A DNA stretch of 61,215 bases from an uncultured Bacilli bacterium (GCA_947625625.1 CANQPC010000005.1:1-61215), one strand, 5' to 3'. Shown: positions 8,813-18,741, numbered from the stretch's first letter. Notes: generated by a model not told the origin, from the letters alone. Numbers and translations are program-made.

Positions 8813-10936
8813 TTATTTATTTTTGTCTTTTTTATTTTCTTTTTTAGGATCATATATTTCAAAGTCGACAGTCATACGATTTTTATCCGCTGATAAAACT
8901 TTGACAGTAATATCATCTCCAAAGGTATATCTTTTTCCGGTACGTTTACCTACTAAAGATAGCATATCGTTATTTAGTGTATAGTAGTCTCCTTTGATGT
9001 CTTCTACTTTTATTAAGCCTTCGACGGTATTTTCTAGTTCGACAAAAATACCAAATTCTTGGACTCCCGAAATTATTCCATGATAAACTTCTCCGAGATG
9101 ATCCATCATATATTCTGCCTTCTTCATCTTATCGACATCTCGCTCACAATTTTGAGCGTCCTGTTCTCGCTTCGAACAATGTTCTGATAAAGTAGGTAGT
9201 TTCTCTCTTAACTCGCTTATGATATTATCACTATAGTTATAGTTATAATCGCGAATGAGACGATGAAGGATTAAATCGGGATATCTTCGAATTGGCGAAG
9301 TAAAATGACTGTAGCATTTACTGCCAAGACCAAAATGACCGATATTGATGTCCGAATAAATGGCTTTAGCTTGACTTCTAATAGCCATATCATGTAATAT
9401 TTTGACTTCTTTGACATCTTTAAGCTGCTCTAAAATATTTTGAAGGTCTTTCGAACTAGTAATTTTATTCTTGCCATTGACAACATAGCCATGAAGAGCT
9501 AAAAATTTCATAAATTCTGTAAGTCTTTTTTCGTCTGGTTTATCGTGAACACGATAAATACCCGGTAAATTCTTATAATAAATCGAACTGGCGACAGTTT
9601 CATTAGCGGCAATCATAAAGTTTTCGATAAGTTCTTCACCACTTCTTTGCTCTCTTGCTTCAATCGAAATGGGATGACAATTTTCGTCAACTTTAATTTT
9701 AGCTTCATCACTTTCGAATTCGATATAGCCTCTTTGAATCATTTTTTTACGAAGAATTTTAGATAGTTCATTCATAAGAAGAAGTGTATCTTTAAATGGT
9801 TCATAGCCAACTACTGACTTTCCTTCTTCTAAGATAACATTTACTTCTTCGTATGTCATCTTTTTACGACTGCGAATAATCGAGGGAAAAATATCATATT
9901 TTAAGACATTTCCTTTATCGTCGATAGACATCTCACAGCTCATAGCAAAACGGTCTTCATTTTCATTTAGAGAACAAATACCATTAGATAGCTTATGAGG
10001 TAGCATCGGAATAACACGGTCGACTAAATAGACAGACGTTCCGCGGAAATAAGCTTCATCATCTAGCTTTGTACCTTCTCTAACATAATATGATACGTCG
10101 GCAATATGGACTCCTAAATGGTAGTAACCGCCATCATCCTTTGATAGGGAAATAGCATCATCAATATCTTTAGTATCGGCACCATCGATAGTAAAAATTA
10201 CTTTCTCACGTAAATCAATACGGCCTTTCGATAGTTCTTTATCTATTTCTTCTTCGGTTAAAAACTGCGGAATTTCTTTAATCTCTTCTTTTACTTCGTT
10301 AGGAAATTCAGGATGAAAATCATACTTGTAGACAAAAGATAAGATATCGACACCGACATCATTTTTATGGCCGATAATAGTCGTAATCTCCCCGACTCTC
10401 TTTCCTTCTTTGAGAGGATTTACTACTACTTTATGTCCTTCGACAGCACCCGATAATTTATCTTTAGGAATATAAATATCTTGACCCTTTCTATCAGGTC
10501 TAACGTAATATGATCCATCTATTAGAATTACTTCGCCAATAATTGGATCATAATTTCTCTTAATTATTTTAATTATTTTTCCTTCGGGATGCTGGCTGTC
10601 TTTATTTAAATATTCGAATAGAACAAAATCTCCATCTAAAGCTCCATTTATATTTTTTTCATTGACATAAACGTCCTTAACTTCATCATTAATTTCAATA
10701 AAACCAAAACCTTTCTCATTTAAAATGAGTCTTCCCTTAATTAAGTGACTATTTTCTAAAAGAAGATATTTCTTCTTGCGGTCACTGTAGTATAGTACTC
10801 CATCTTCGACGAGGGAATCTAAATCATTTTCTAATCTTTGATATTCTTCGATAGTACTTAAATGTAATTTATCGTTGATTTCCATTATCGTAAGAGAAGT
10901 ATTTTCTGTCAATATATTTATTATTTTATCTTTCAT
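8813..10936 (-). CDS. rnr: Ribonuclease R
   Basis: A 707-residue processive 3'-5' exoribonuclease that degrades structured RNA and works with SmpB/tmRNA. It has an N-terminal winged helix, cold-shock domains, the RNB catalytic domain with DGADTKDIDDAIS (the metal-binding aspartates), the HFTSPIRRYPDL motif, and a C-terminal S1 domain (YHGIISGVQEFGIFVEL). I start it at the ATG at 10936, which is preceded by GGAGG. An in-frame TTG four codons earlier overlaps that ribosome site. The secG-rnr-smpB order matches many Firmicutes. Confidence 0.95.
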   Translation of the reverse strand: MKDKIINILTENTSLTIMEINDKLHLSTIEEYQRLENDLDSLVEDGVLYYSDRKKKYLLLENSHLIKGRLILNEKGFGFIEINDEVKDVYVNEKNINGALDGDFVLFEYLNKDSQHPEGKIIKIIKRNYDPIIGEVILIDGSYYVRPDRKGQDIYIPKDKLSGAVEGHKVVVNPLKEGKRVGEITTIIGHKNDVGVDILSFVYKYDFHPEFPNEVKEEIKEIPQFLTEEEIDKELSKGRIDLREKVIFTIDGADTKDIDDAISLSKDDGGYYHLGVHIADVSYYVREGTKLDDEAYFRGTSVYLVDRVIPMLPHKLSNGICSLNENEDRFAMSCEMSIDDKGNVLKYDIFPSIIRSRKKMTYEEVNVILEEGKSVVGYEPFKDTLLLMNELSKILRKKMIQRGYIEFESDEAKIKVDENCHPISIEAREQRSGEELIENFMIAANETVASSIYYKNLPGIYRVHDKPDEKRLTEFMKFLALHGYVVNGKNKITSSKDLQNILEQLKDVKEVKILHDMAIRSQAKAIYSDINIGHFGLGSKCYSHFTSPIRRYPDLILHRLIRDYNYNYSDNIISELREKLPTLSEHCSKREQDAQNCERDVDKMKKAEYMMDHLGEVYHGIISGVQEFGIFVELENTVEGLIKVEDIKGDYYTLNNDMLSLVGKRTGKRYTFGDDITVKVLSADKNRMTVDFEIYDPKKENKKDKNK

Positions 10937-10953
10937 AAGGGCCTCCAATTGAG

Positions 10954-10978
10954 AAAAAGACTTAAATTTTAAGTCTTA
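10954..10978 (-). terminator. Terminator between secG and rnr
   Basis: On the minus strand the stem AAGACTTA / TAAGTCTT with a T tail overlaps the secG stop codon and lies just before the rnr ribosome site. rnr is therefore reached by read-through, or has a promoter that is not obvious. Confidence 0.65.
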
Positions 10979-11188
10979 CAATGATATCATTAAGCACAAG
11001 ATAAAGAAAGAAAAACCTAAAACATAAGTTACTCTAGTTATGAATAACTCGAATCCTCTCTCTTTACGATTGGCAAATAAATCAGAATTTCCCCCCTGAA
11101 TTATCTGTGAAGCTGATTCAGCTTTACCACTTTGTAATAAAACGATTGCTATTAATAATACGGCAATTATTACGGCGATTATTTCCAT
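10976..11188 (-). CDS. secG: Preprotein translocase subunit SecG
   Basis: A 70-residue membrane protein that assists the SecYEG channel. It has two hydrophobic helices (about residues 2-18 and 50-68) flanking the conserved loop 'LLQSGKAESASQIIQGGNSDLFANRKERGFE'. Its length and its place upstream of rnr are typical. The ribosome site AAGGAA precedes the ATG. Confidence 0.92.
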   Translation of the reverse strand: MEIIAVIIAVLLIAIVLLQSGKAESASQIIQGGNSDLFANRKERGFELFITRVTYVLGFSFFILCLMISL

Positions 11189-11262
11189 GCTATCATTCCT
11201 TTCATTTATATTATATTATAGCAAATATCTATATATTTGTAAATTAGGTAATATTAATAAAA

Positions 11263-12696
11263 TTAATATTGTATACCCCAAATAACTAATTCTTTAGCGG
11301 GCTTACCGCAGACAATACATTTATCGTCTACTTTTTCTTCTTCAAAAGGAATACATCGTGACTTGCATCCTCTTATTTCTTTAATTTTTTCTTCACATTT
11401 AGAGTCGCCACACCACATAGCTTTGACGAAGCCTGGATGAGTATTTATAATATCTTTAAACTGCTCTAAATCTGTCACTGTATAAGTCATTTCTTCTCTT
11501 CTTCGAAGAGCACGGTCGTACATATCTCTTTGAATATCTTCAAGTAAAATGCTGACATCTTTTACGATATCGGTATTAATAAATACTTCACTCTTCTCGC
11601 GCGTATCTCTTCTTGCCAAAGTTATAATACCTTTCTCTAAATCTCTCTTTCCAATTTCGATTCGAACGGGAATACCATTAACTTCGGCTTCGGCAAATTT
11701 AAAGCCCGGTGACTTATCGCTATTATCGATATATGATTCAATTCCCGAAGCATTTAATTTTTCTAGGTAATCATGAGCTAAACTTAATACCTCTAAATCT
11801 TCACCAATAGGAATAATAACTACTTTTTTAGGAGCTATTTTAGGAGGTAAAACTAACCCATAGTCATCAGAATGAACCATGATTAGAGCTCCGATCATCC
11901 TCGTCGTAACTCCCCATGAAGTTTGATATGGGTAATCGTATTTATTTTCTCGATTTAAATATTTAATATCGTAAGCTTTAGAAAACTTTTGTCCGAAATA
12001 ATGACTAGTTCCCGATTGCAAAGCAACTCCATTATACATGAGTGCTTCGACAGTATAAGTATATTCGGCACCGGCAAACTTTTCCTTTTCGGTTTTTTTG
12101 CCAACGATACTAGGTATAGCTAAATATTCGTGAAAAAAATCATTATAGATATTTAACATTCGAAGAGTCTCTGCTTCGGCTTCAGCCTTGCTTTCATGAA
12201 TTGTATGTCCTTCCTGCCATAAGAATTCACGACTTCGAAGGAATGGTCTCGTCTCTTTTTCCCAGCGGAGGACATTACACCACTGATTATATAATTTAGG
12301 AAGATCACGATAAGACGATATGGTACTTGCATAGTAATCACTAAATAGTGTCTCGGAAGTTGGTCTAATACATAATCTTTCTTCGAGTTTTTTAGTTCCA
12401 CCTTCGGTAACCCATGCTACTTCGGGAGCAAAACCTTCGACTAATTCTCCTTCTTTTCTGAGAAGATTTTCGGGAATTAACAAAGGCATATAGACATTAA
12501 CGTGTCCGGTCTCTTTGAATTTTTGATCGAGAATACTTTGCATTTTTTCCCATATTGCATAACCATTTGGTTCGAAGACCGTACATCCTTTAGTATTAGA
12601 ATAACTAGCTAAGTGAGCTACCCTTACAATATCGGTATACCATTTAGCAAAATCTTTATCTCTACTAGTTATTTCCTTATTCTGTTTGTCATTCAT
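11263..12696 (-). CDS. proS: Prolyl-tRNA synthetase, archaeal/eukaryal-type (short form)
   Basis: A 477-residue class II synthetase that charges tRNA-Pro. It is the archaeal/eukaryal-like form found in some Firmicutes and lacks the bacterial editing insertion. The N-terminus (KEITSRDKDFAKWYTDIVR), motif 2 (RWEKETRPFLRSREFLWQEGHT), ALQSGTSHYFGQ.FSKAYDI, the motif 3 region (WGVTTRMIGALIMVHSDDYGLVLPP) and the C-terminal zinc-binding cysteines (CGDSKCEEKIKEI...CIVCGKPA) are all present. It overlaps the lipoprotein gene by one base. A second prolyl-tRNA synthetase of a different class is encoded at 18742-20016. Confidence 0.94.
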   Translation of the reverse strand: MNDKQNKEITSRDKDFAKWYTDIVRVAHLASYSNTKGCTVFEPNGYAIWEKMQSILDQKFKETGHVNVYMPLLIPENLLRKEGELVEGFAPEVAWVTEGGTKKLEERLCIRPTSETLFSDYYASTISSYRDLPKLYNQWCNVLRWEKETRPFLRSREFLWQEGHTIHESKAEAEAETLRMLNIYNDFFHEYLAIPSIVGKKTEKEKFAGAEYTYTVEALMYNGVALQSGTSHYFGQKFSKAYDIKYLNRENKYDYPYQTSWGVTTRMIGALIMVHSDDYGLVLPPKIAPKKVVIIPIGEDLEVLSLAHDYLEKLNASGIESYIDNSDKSPGFKFAEAEVNGIPVRIEIGKRDLEKGIITLARRDTREKSEVFINTDIVKDVSILLEDIQRDMYDRALRRREEMTYTVTDLEQFKDIINTHPGFVKAMWCGDSKCEEKIKEIRGCKSRCIPFEEEKVDDKCIVCGKPAKELVIWGIQY

Positions 12697-13373
12697 TATT
12701 CTGTCTCCCTTCCAGCACTTTTATTATTACCATTCTTTTTGCGGTACATAAAGAAGGTAATAGCTGACAAGATAAGTAATATTATAAAGCAAACTATTTG
12801 AAAAGTTGTAATAGTAAGCTTAGCCTTAGGTTTCTCACTTTTAATATTCTTAGAAAGAACAAGATATAAATCGACATTATCTTCATCTTCGATCGTCCAA
12901 ATATATTTATCGCCATCAATTTTTTCAGCATTACTTTCGATAATGCCATAATCACTAGTTACATTTATTTTGATACCATCAGATGCCCGACAATAAAAAG
13001 TACCATATGCTCTTATATAATAAAAGTCATCTATCTCTTCGATATTATGCTTTTCAAAGCAACTGTTAATAAGACGGGAGTCAGCATAATTATCATGATA
13101 TTTATAACTTAAATTATATTTATAGCCTTCGTCAGTTTTGTCGAGACTTTTTTGATATAAATCTTCACTATTTAAGAGAGCTTTCTGCTCGTTATACATA
13201 AGCTCTGTTATAGGAGTCATACCATTTTTTTGGCGATCATTTTCTAACTCTTCATCAGTAAAAGTACCGCTTAGGTTTTCAACTATTTCATTATTTTTAA
13301 TATCGATATTATAATTTACAGTACATCCAGTCAAGAAAAGCATTAATGTTAGTATTAGTATTTTCTTTCTCAT
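12696..13373 (-). CDS. Membrane-anchored lipoprotein of unknown function
   Basis: A 225-residue protein with a lipoprotein signal peptide (lipobox LTGC, Cys17), an extracellular domain of about 160 residues and a C-terminal transmembrane helix (about 188-210) followed by a basic tail. It would be held in the membrane at both ends. The extracellular part contains two cysteines, in 'NSCFEKH' and 'TFYCRA', that could form a disulfide. I do not recognise the family. It stops on the start codon of proS and follows the VirB2-like/CHAP gene, so the three may be co-transcribed. Confidence 0.7.
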   Translation of the reverse strand: MRKKILILTLMLFLTGCTVNYNIDIKNNEIVENLSGTFTDEELENDRQKNGMTPITELMYNEQKALLNSEDLYQKSLDKTDEGYKYNLSYKYHDNYADSRLINSCFEKHNIEEIDDFYYIRAYGTFYCRASDGIKINVTSDYGIIESNAEKIDGDKYIWTIEDEDNVDLYLVLSKNIKSEKPKAKLTITTFQIVCFIILLILSAITFFMYRKKNGNNKSAGRETE

Positions 13374-13393
13374 TATTTCCTCCTACTGATAAA

Positions 13394-14395
13394 TTAATTA
13401 GAAGTATACCATGAACCATAGCCCATTATGTTAGAATCATTTAGTTGGTATGTTTTGGCTCCGACGACACCTTCTCCTCCACCGGTATTACCTTCAATAG
13501 TATGAATAGTGCCATCATAATAATTGACAAGACCAACGTGGTCACAGTGAAGAACACTTCCCATACTTTTATCCCAATATTTTCCTTGATTTCGATTAGG
13601 AAACCAAAAGTATATTATGTCACCCTTTTTAGGAGTATAACTGCCTCCATATTGCTTCGAGTAATAAAATTTAAGATTACTATGATTATTAAAACTAGAT
13701 ATCGAACCTCCAGCCATACTTTCAGAATCGAGAGGCCCTTCTTTGGTTACAATACTATAGACGGTTCCAACCCCTTGTACAGTAGTATTTTTTAAATTCC
13801 AAACTGTAAAATAGGCACACCAAGCAAGGGATTCTGTGAGACCACTGTATTTATTTCCTCCTTCATGACCTATTTCCTTACGAGCATTTTCGAGCATTCT
13901 AGTAGCGGCTTCTTCGTAGACTCTATCTTCAGTTGGACTATTGTTAGAAGATCCTCCTTGAGAATTATTACCTGTTTCTTCATCAGGTTCTTCATCAGGC
14001 TCTTCACCGGGATCGTCATTTTGTTTTATTTCTTCATATTTACCGGTTGCATCTTGTAAGCCCTGATAGTACTCGATAGTTTCAATATCACCTGAATTAC
14101 TTATGCACGCAGTATATTCTACACCAAGACCAGCGGTATCTAAAATATTCATGACAACTCTAACTATCCATGGAACTAAAAAGACGATAACAGCATATAT
14201 AATCCTTTTTCCAACTAATTTGGTAGATTTTAATTGTTCACTCTCCTGAGAAATTGTTGCCTTAGCAAAATCGACCATAAGCATGACGATAAGGCCAATG
14301 GGGAGAACTATTGTCAAAATGTTTAAAAACTGCCTTACAAAAAAAAGAACACGTAAAATATCAGGATTCTGACATGCTTCAAACAAAAAATACAT
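13394..14395 (-). CDS. VirB2-like membrane segment fused to a CHAP amidase domain
   Basis: A 333-residue membrane protein. The N-terminal part has two transmembrane helices (about 17-42 and 64-88) with the pattern of small TrbC/VirB2-like proteins: hydrophobic stretch, 'VDFAKA', charged loop, 'GKRIIYAVIVFLVPWIVRVVMNIL'. An acidic Asp/Glu/Pro linker follows. The C-terminal half is a CHAP-type cysteine peptidase or amidase domain, with catalytic Cys in LAWCAYF, His in HCDHVGLV and a downstream Glu/Asn in IEGNTG. It probably cuts peptidoglycan outside the cell. The ATG at 14395, preceded by AGGTG, is chosen over an upstream GTG. No conjugation genes are nearby. Confidence 0.7.
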   Translation of the reverse strand: MYFLFEACQNPDILRVLFFVRQFLNILTIVLPIGLIVMLMVDFAKATISQESEQLKSTKLVGKRIIYAVIVFLVPWIVRVVMNILDTAGLGVEYTACISNSGDIETIEYYQGLQDATGKYEEIKQNDDPGEEPDEEPDEETGNNSQGGSSNNSPTEDRVYEEAATRMLENARKEIGHEGGNKYSGLTESLAWCAYFTVWNLKNTTVQGVGTVYSIVTKEGPLDSESMAGGSISSFNNHSNLKFYYSKQYGGSYTPKKGDIIYFWFPNRNQGKYWDKSMGSVLHCDHVGLVNYYDGTIHTIEGNTGGGEGVVGAKTYQLNDSNIMGYGSWYTSN

Positions 14396-14440
14396 ACATA
14401 TCACCTAGTATTAGTATATATTAGTTTTATCTTTTTTTCA

Positions 14441-14472
14441 AGAGAAAAAGAGAAACTTTATCGTTTCTCTAC
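14441..14472 (-). terminator. Terminator of rpoZ
   Basis: On the minus strand AGAGAAAC pairs with GTTTCTCT around a 6-nt loop, followed by a T-rich tail. It overlaps the rpoZ stop codon. Confidence 0.7.
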
Positions 14473-14658
14473 ATGAATAAGTCCATCATATACTTCTTCG
14501 AGGGCTCTACCTATCTCTTTACTGCACTTGTATTCTTTAAGTGATTTTTGATAATAGCCTGTCCTTGACATCTGTTTACTTCTTTCCGATACAATATAGA
14601 CAAGAGCATATTTAGAGTCAACAATGTTTAAAATTTTATCGATAGATGGATATATCAT
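14458..14658 (-). CDS. rpoZ: RNA polymerase omega subunit
   Basis: A 66-residue subunit that stabilises the beta-prime subunit of RNA polymerase. The sequence MIYPSIDKILNIVDSKYALV followed by SERSKQM and YKCSKEIGRALEEVYDGLI is the omega signature. I place the start at the ATG at 14658. The GTG three codons upstream lies almost on top of the GGGAG ribosome site. It stands alone between terminators rather than next to gmk as in Bacillus. Confidence 0.85.
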   Translation of the reverse strand: MIYPSIDKILNIVDSKYALVYIVSERSKQMSRTGYYQKSLKEYKCSKEIGRALEEVYDGLIHVEKR

Positions 14659-14744
14659 TTGTATCACACTCCCTTATATTATAAGAATATTACATAACAT
14701 AAAATATTACAAGTAAGTTGACAATAATTTGACAAAAGAAAATC

Positions 14745-14773
14745 GTAAAAAAAAGAGAACTTATTTGTTCTCC
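14745..14773 (-). terminator. Terminator of ileS
   Basis: On the minus strand GAGAAC pairs with GTTCTC around a short loop, followed by a run of eight T. It overlaps the ileS stop codon. Confidence 0.8.
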
Positions 14774-17700
14774 TCTATCTTTTCGAGCTTTATTCCAACT
14801 TCATAATCATTTATTTTAATTTTATCTGATAGATTTTCTTTTTCATAAATATTAATAGTTAGAGTCTCTCCTTTAATCATATCTAAATAATTATTAATAT
14901 GTTTCATATATTCACTATCGGCATCTAAATACATATTAATACGATCCATAATATCAAAATTTAAATTTTTACGAAGCTGTTGTACTTTCGATATTGTCTC
15001 TCTAGCTAGTCCTTCCTCTAGTAAATCGGAAGTGATAGTCGTATTTAGAATAACAAACTTATTATTATCCATTCCGACACTAAAGCCTTCCTTCGAAGAT
15101 ATTCTAATATCGACCATATCTTTCGTAACATCATATTTAGTATTATCGATAGTCATTTCAATTGTCATATTATTTTCTAGTTTGGTAATTTCTTCAGTAG
15201 TAAGAGTTAATAATTTTTCTTGAAATTCTTTAATATTTTTACCAAAGATTTTACCTACTTCTTTAAAATTAGGTTTTACTAAGAAATTCATGTATTCATT
15301 TAATTCAGATAAGAATATTACTTCTTTGACATTTAATTCTTCTTTAATTAGTGAAGTTAAATTTCCAATTATTTTTTCTTCCCTTACATCTAAAAGAATT
15401 TCACTAAGAGGCTGTCTTACCTTTATTTTAGCTTCTTCACGGACATTTCTTCCGAGACTTATCAAATCTCTTACTAAATCCATCTTTTCTTCTAATTGTA
15501 AGTTAATTAACTTTTCATCATAAGAAGGAAAATCACTTAGATGAACGGATACTTCGCCAGTTAAATTTTGATAGATCTCTTCACTGATATAAGGCGTAAT
15601 TGGTGCTATTACCTGAGATAGGCCTACTAAAACATCATAAGTGGTCTTATAGACACTTTTCTTTGATAAGGTAAGCTCTCCACCCCAGAATCTATCTCTA
15701 TTTCTTCTAATGTACCAATTAGATAAATCTTCCGAAACAAAGTATGTGAGTGTTCGGACAACTTTATTAAGATCAAATTCTTCATAAAAAGTTGTAACAT
15801 CCTTAAGTAATTTATTGTATTTCGATAGAAGCCACTTATCAATTTCTTCCAAGTCTTCATATTTGACATCTAGCATTTTGGTATCTATTTTATCAATATT
15901 AGCATAAGTTACGAAGAATGAATAAGTGTTACGAAGGGGATTAAAGAACTTAGAATATACTTCTTTTAAGCCATCAATATCGAATTTTAAAGGCGTCCAA
16001 GTCGGAGATACATAAGGAAGATAAAACCTTACCGTATCCGCTCCATGTTCTCGCATTGCCGTAAATGGTTCGACAATATTGCCTCTAGATTTACTCATCT
16101 TCTTGCCTTCGGCATCGAGAAGTAAGTCGTTTACTAAAACGTTTTTATATGGCGAGCAGCCTTTTACAAAGGTCGATATGACAAGTAATGTATAAAACCA
16201 TCCTCGCGTCTGGTCGATACCTTCGGCAATGAAATCCGCTGGAAACTGACTTTCCCATAATTCTTGATTTTCAAATGGATAATGATACTGGGCAAATGGC
16301 ATTGATCCTGAATCGAACCAGCAGTCTAAAACATCAGGTATTCTAGTCATTTCTTTACCACATTTCGGACATTTTAAATGAATATTATCGATATATGGCT
16401 TATGTAAGTCTAACGATTTATCATCAATTTTACAAGTTGCCTTCTCTTTTAATTCTTCTATTGAGCCAATCATTTCCGCATGACCGCATTCACACTTAAA
16501 ATATGGAATTGGAGCTCCCCAATATCTCGTTCGCGATACAGCCCAGTCTTTGGCATTCATAAGCCAGTTATTGAATCTCTTAACGCCAACATACTCAGGA
16601 TACCAATTAACTTTACTATTAGCCTCTACTAATTTATCGCGGAATTTTGATACGGCTATGTAGTAACTTGGCATTGTATAGTATAAAAGAGGACTATCAC
16701 ATCGCCAGCAGTGAGGATACTCGTGACTTAATTTTTGCTTTTTAAATAATTTATCATTTTCTTTTAAGTATTTAATTACTTCGAGGTCAGCATCAAAGAC
16801 GAGCATTCCTTGCCATGGTCCTTCTTTATATGTTCCGTCTAATCCAACGGGATTTACATAAGGAAGATTATATTCTTTGCCGATACGTGAGTCATCTTCA
16901 CCAAAAGCAGGAGCAATATGAACGATACCGGTACCATCTTCCATCGTTACATAATTATCACAAGTGACAAAGAAAGCTTTTTCTTTAACATCAATAAAAG
17001 GAAGTAATTGTTCGTATTCGGTAAATTCTAACTCTTTACCTTTAAATGTTTCGAGGACTTTAACTTCATCACCAAGTACGCGTGAAACTAGAGCTTTTGC
17101 TAGTATAAACTTATATCCCTGTGATTCTACTTTAACGTAATCTTCATCTGGATTAACACATAATGCAACGTTTGAAAGAAGAGTCCAAGGAGTTGTCGTC
17201 CAAACCAAAAAGTATTCGTCTTTATCTTTCACTTTAAAAGGTACTATTACAGTATTTACATCAACCGTTTTATAGCCCTGTGCTACTTCGTGCGAAGCAA
17301 GACCAGTACCACATCTAGGACAATATGGTGTTACTTTTGTTCCTTCGTAGAAAAGGCCTTCTTCAAAGAATTTTTTTAGTATCCACCACTCTGTTTCAAT
17401 GTATTCATTTTTATAAGTAAGATAAGGATTGTCTGTATCGATAAACTGGCCCATCTTATGTGTAAGGTCAGTAAATGCTTTTTCATTTTCACGAACACTC
17501 TTTCGGCATTCTTCGTTAAATTTTTCAACTCCATATTCTTCGATATCTTTTTTTGACTTAAATCCTAATTTTTTTTCGACATGGTTTTCAATTGGAAGGC
17601 CATGGGTATCCCAACCAATTTTTCTAATTATCTTGTAGCCTTTCATAGTCTTATATTTACAGATAATATCTTTAAGATTTTTTCCAACCATGTGATGTAG

Positions 17701-17862
17701 TCCTGGAAAACCATTAGCAAAAGCGGGTCCATCATAGAAAACCCAAGGCTCTTTTCCTTTTTCAATCGACTTATTTAGAACGTCAATTTTTTCCCAATAA
17801 TCGATATATTTTTTCTCATTAACTTCATAGCTATCTTTACTTAACTCTTTAAAATTTTTCAT
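14761..17862 (-). CDS. ileS: Isoleucyl-tRNA synthetase (long, type 2-like)
   Basis: A 1033-residue class I synthetase that charges tRNA-Ile and edits valine in its CP1 domain. The HIGH motif region reads GLHHMVGKNLKDI, and KMSKS is present in GKKMSKSRGN. The GWDTHGLP block, zinc-type cysteines (CPRCGTGLASHE; CPKCGKE) and a C-terminal tRNA-binding region are visible. The length and the HxxV/GWDTHG style resemble the eukaryote-like class of bacterial IleS, which is often less sensitive to mupirocin; that last point is family knowledge, not shown here. A T-box leader precedes it and a strong terminator follows, so it is a single-gene unit. Confidence 0.95.
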   Translation of the reverse strand: MKNFKELSKDSYEVNEKKYIDYWEKIDVLNKSIEKGKEPWVFYDGPAFANGFPGLHHMVGKNLKDIICKYKTMKGYKIIRKIGWDTHGLPIENHVEKKLGFKSKKDIEEYGVEKFNEECRKSVRENEKAFTDLTHKMGQFIDTDNPYLTYKNEYIETEWWILKKFFEEGLFYEGTKVTPYCPRCGTGLASHEVAQGYKTVDVNTVIVPFKVKDKDEYFLVWTTTPWTLLSNVALCVNPDEDYVKVESQGYKFILAKALVSRVLGDEVKVLETFKGKELEFTEYEQLLPFIDVKEKAFFVTCDNYVTMEDGTGIVHIAPAFGEDDSRIGKEYNLPYVNPVGLDGTYKEGPWQGMLVFDADLEVIKYLKENDKLFKKQKLSHEYPHCWRCDSPLLYYTMPSYYIAVSKFRDKLVEANSKVNWYPEYVGVKRFNNWLMNAKDWAVSRTRYWGAPIPYFKCECGHAEMIGSIEELKEKATCKIDDKSLDLHKPYIDNIHLKCPKCGKEMTRIPDVLDCWFDSGSMPFAQYHYPFENQELWESQFPADFIAEGIDQTRGWFYTLLVISTFVKGCSPYKNVLVNDLLLDAEGKKMSKSRGNIVEPFTAMREHGADTVRFYLPYVSPTWTPLKFDIDGLKEVYSKFFNPLRNTYSFFVTYANIDKIDTKMLDVKYEDLEEIDKWLLSKYNKLLKDVTTFYEEFDLNKVVRTLTYFVSEDLSNWYIRRNRDRFWGGELTLSKKSVYKTTYDVLVGLSQVIAPITPYISEEIYQNLTGEVSVHLSDFPSYDEKLINLQLEEKMDLVRDLISLGRNVREEAKIKVRQPLSEILLDVREEKIIGNLTSLIKEELNVKEVIFLSELNEYMNFLVKPNFKEVGKIFGKNIKEFQEKLLTLTTEEITKLENNMTIEMTIDNTKYDVTKDMVDIRISSKEGFSVGMDNNKFVILNTTITSDLLEEGLARETISKVQQLRKNLNFDIMDRINMYLDADSEYMKHINNYLDMIKGETLTINIYEKENLSDKIKINDYEVGIKLEKIEENK

Positions 17863-17882
17863 TCTTTCCTCCTTCTAAAATA

Positions 17883-18118
17883 AAATGCACTTATGTAATA
17901 AGGACGGATAATTATTCGCGGTACCACCTTATTTCACATAAGTGCTCTTATTTTTGATAACGGGATATCCCCGATTTTTCTTAATTAATTATTTTCAGAA
18001 AAACGCATCTAGAGTGATCCATATAGTAAGTTCATATCAGTTTTCACCACATCACTGACTCTCTATTAATCGCTTATTATATCGTCTCTTTCAACTGCTT
18101 TAAATACAAACTTATTAT
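17883..18118 (-). promoter_or_regulatory. T-box riboswitch leader of ileS
   Basis: On the minus strand the conserved T-box AAGGTGGTACCGCG (17919-17932) sits in an antiterminator that pairs AATAAGG with CCTTATT. The alternative terminator pairs GCACTTATGT with ACATAAGTGC and is followed by a T-rich tail. The upstream stem I region contains AGTCAGTGA and GGTGAAAACTGA elements and a candidate Ile specifier ATC at 18016-18018, followed by A. Uncharged tRNA-Ile would favour read-through into ileS. The exact stem I borders are estimated. Confidence 0.88.
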
Positions 18119-18151
18119 ATGATAATTTCTCTCTAATGTCAATTAAAATAT

Positions 18152-18676
18152 TTATTTTATCTTATTTTTGACTTTTTGATATTCTTTTAAAGCTTCAATC
18201 ATCTCTTCGGTAATTACTTTATTGACAGGATTATCTGGTATACTATCAATTAATACTTTAGTAACATCAGAAAGAGGAACCCTTTTAACTGTAAAGCTAC
18301 CTTCTCTTTCCCAATCAGTTAAGTTATTTTTATCTAGCCTGGGATTCCTATCGGTATTTATTAAGACATAGTAGATATCATTTTGCCGATTAAGACCTGT
18401 ATCGTGATAATTTTTATTATAATGAGATAATTTGAAAAAAGGAGTTACTGGTATATCTTCAATATCCATTCCTAATTCTTCCTTTAGTTCTCTAACTAGG
18501 CATTCTTTGATTGTCTCCCCTTTTTCTAAATGTCCTCCCGGAAATTGATATGTCTTATGTGAATAGCCAAGTAATATCTCATCACTACTATTTATTATTA
18601 TTGCCTTTACTCTCGTAACTACTTCATCTATTTCTTCTTTCTTTAGATTGTCATAATTATATATTTTTTCTTGCAT
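18152..18676 (-). CDS. Nudix hydrolase
   Basis: A 174-residue protein with a complete Nudix box, from GGHLEKGETIKECLVREL through KEELGM, the metal-binding motif that hydrolyses nucleoside diphosphates linked to another group. The substrate cannot be read from the sequence. It is encoded between the ileS T-box and the second proS. A weak GGCGAT ribosome site precedes the ATG. Neighbouring genes look accessory, so a house-cleaning or modification role tied to them is possible but not shown. Confidence 0.88.
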   Translation of the reverse strand: MQEKIYNYDNLKKEEIDEVVTRVKAIIINSSDEILLGYSHKTYQFPGGHLEKGETIKECLVRELKEELGMDIEDIPVTPFFKLSHYNKNYHDTGLNRQNDIYYVLINTDRNPRLDKNNLTDWEREGSFTVKRVPLSDVTKVLIDSIPDNPVNKVITEEMIEALKEYQKVKNKIK

Positions 18677-18741
18677 ATTTATCGCCTTCTTCTACAATAT
18701 ATATTGGCACAAAAAGTTATTTTTTTACATCATAAATAAAT

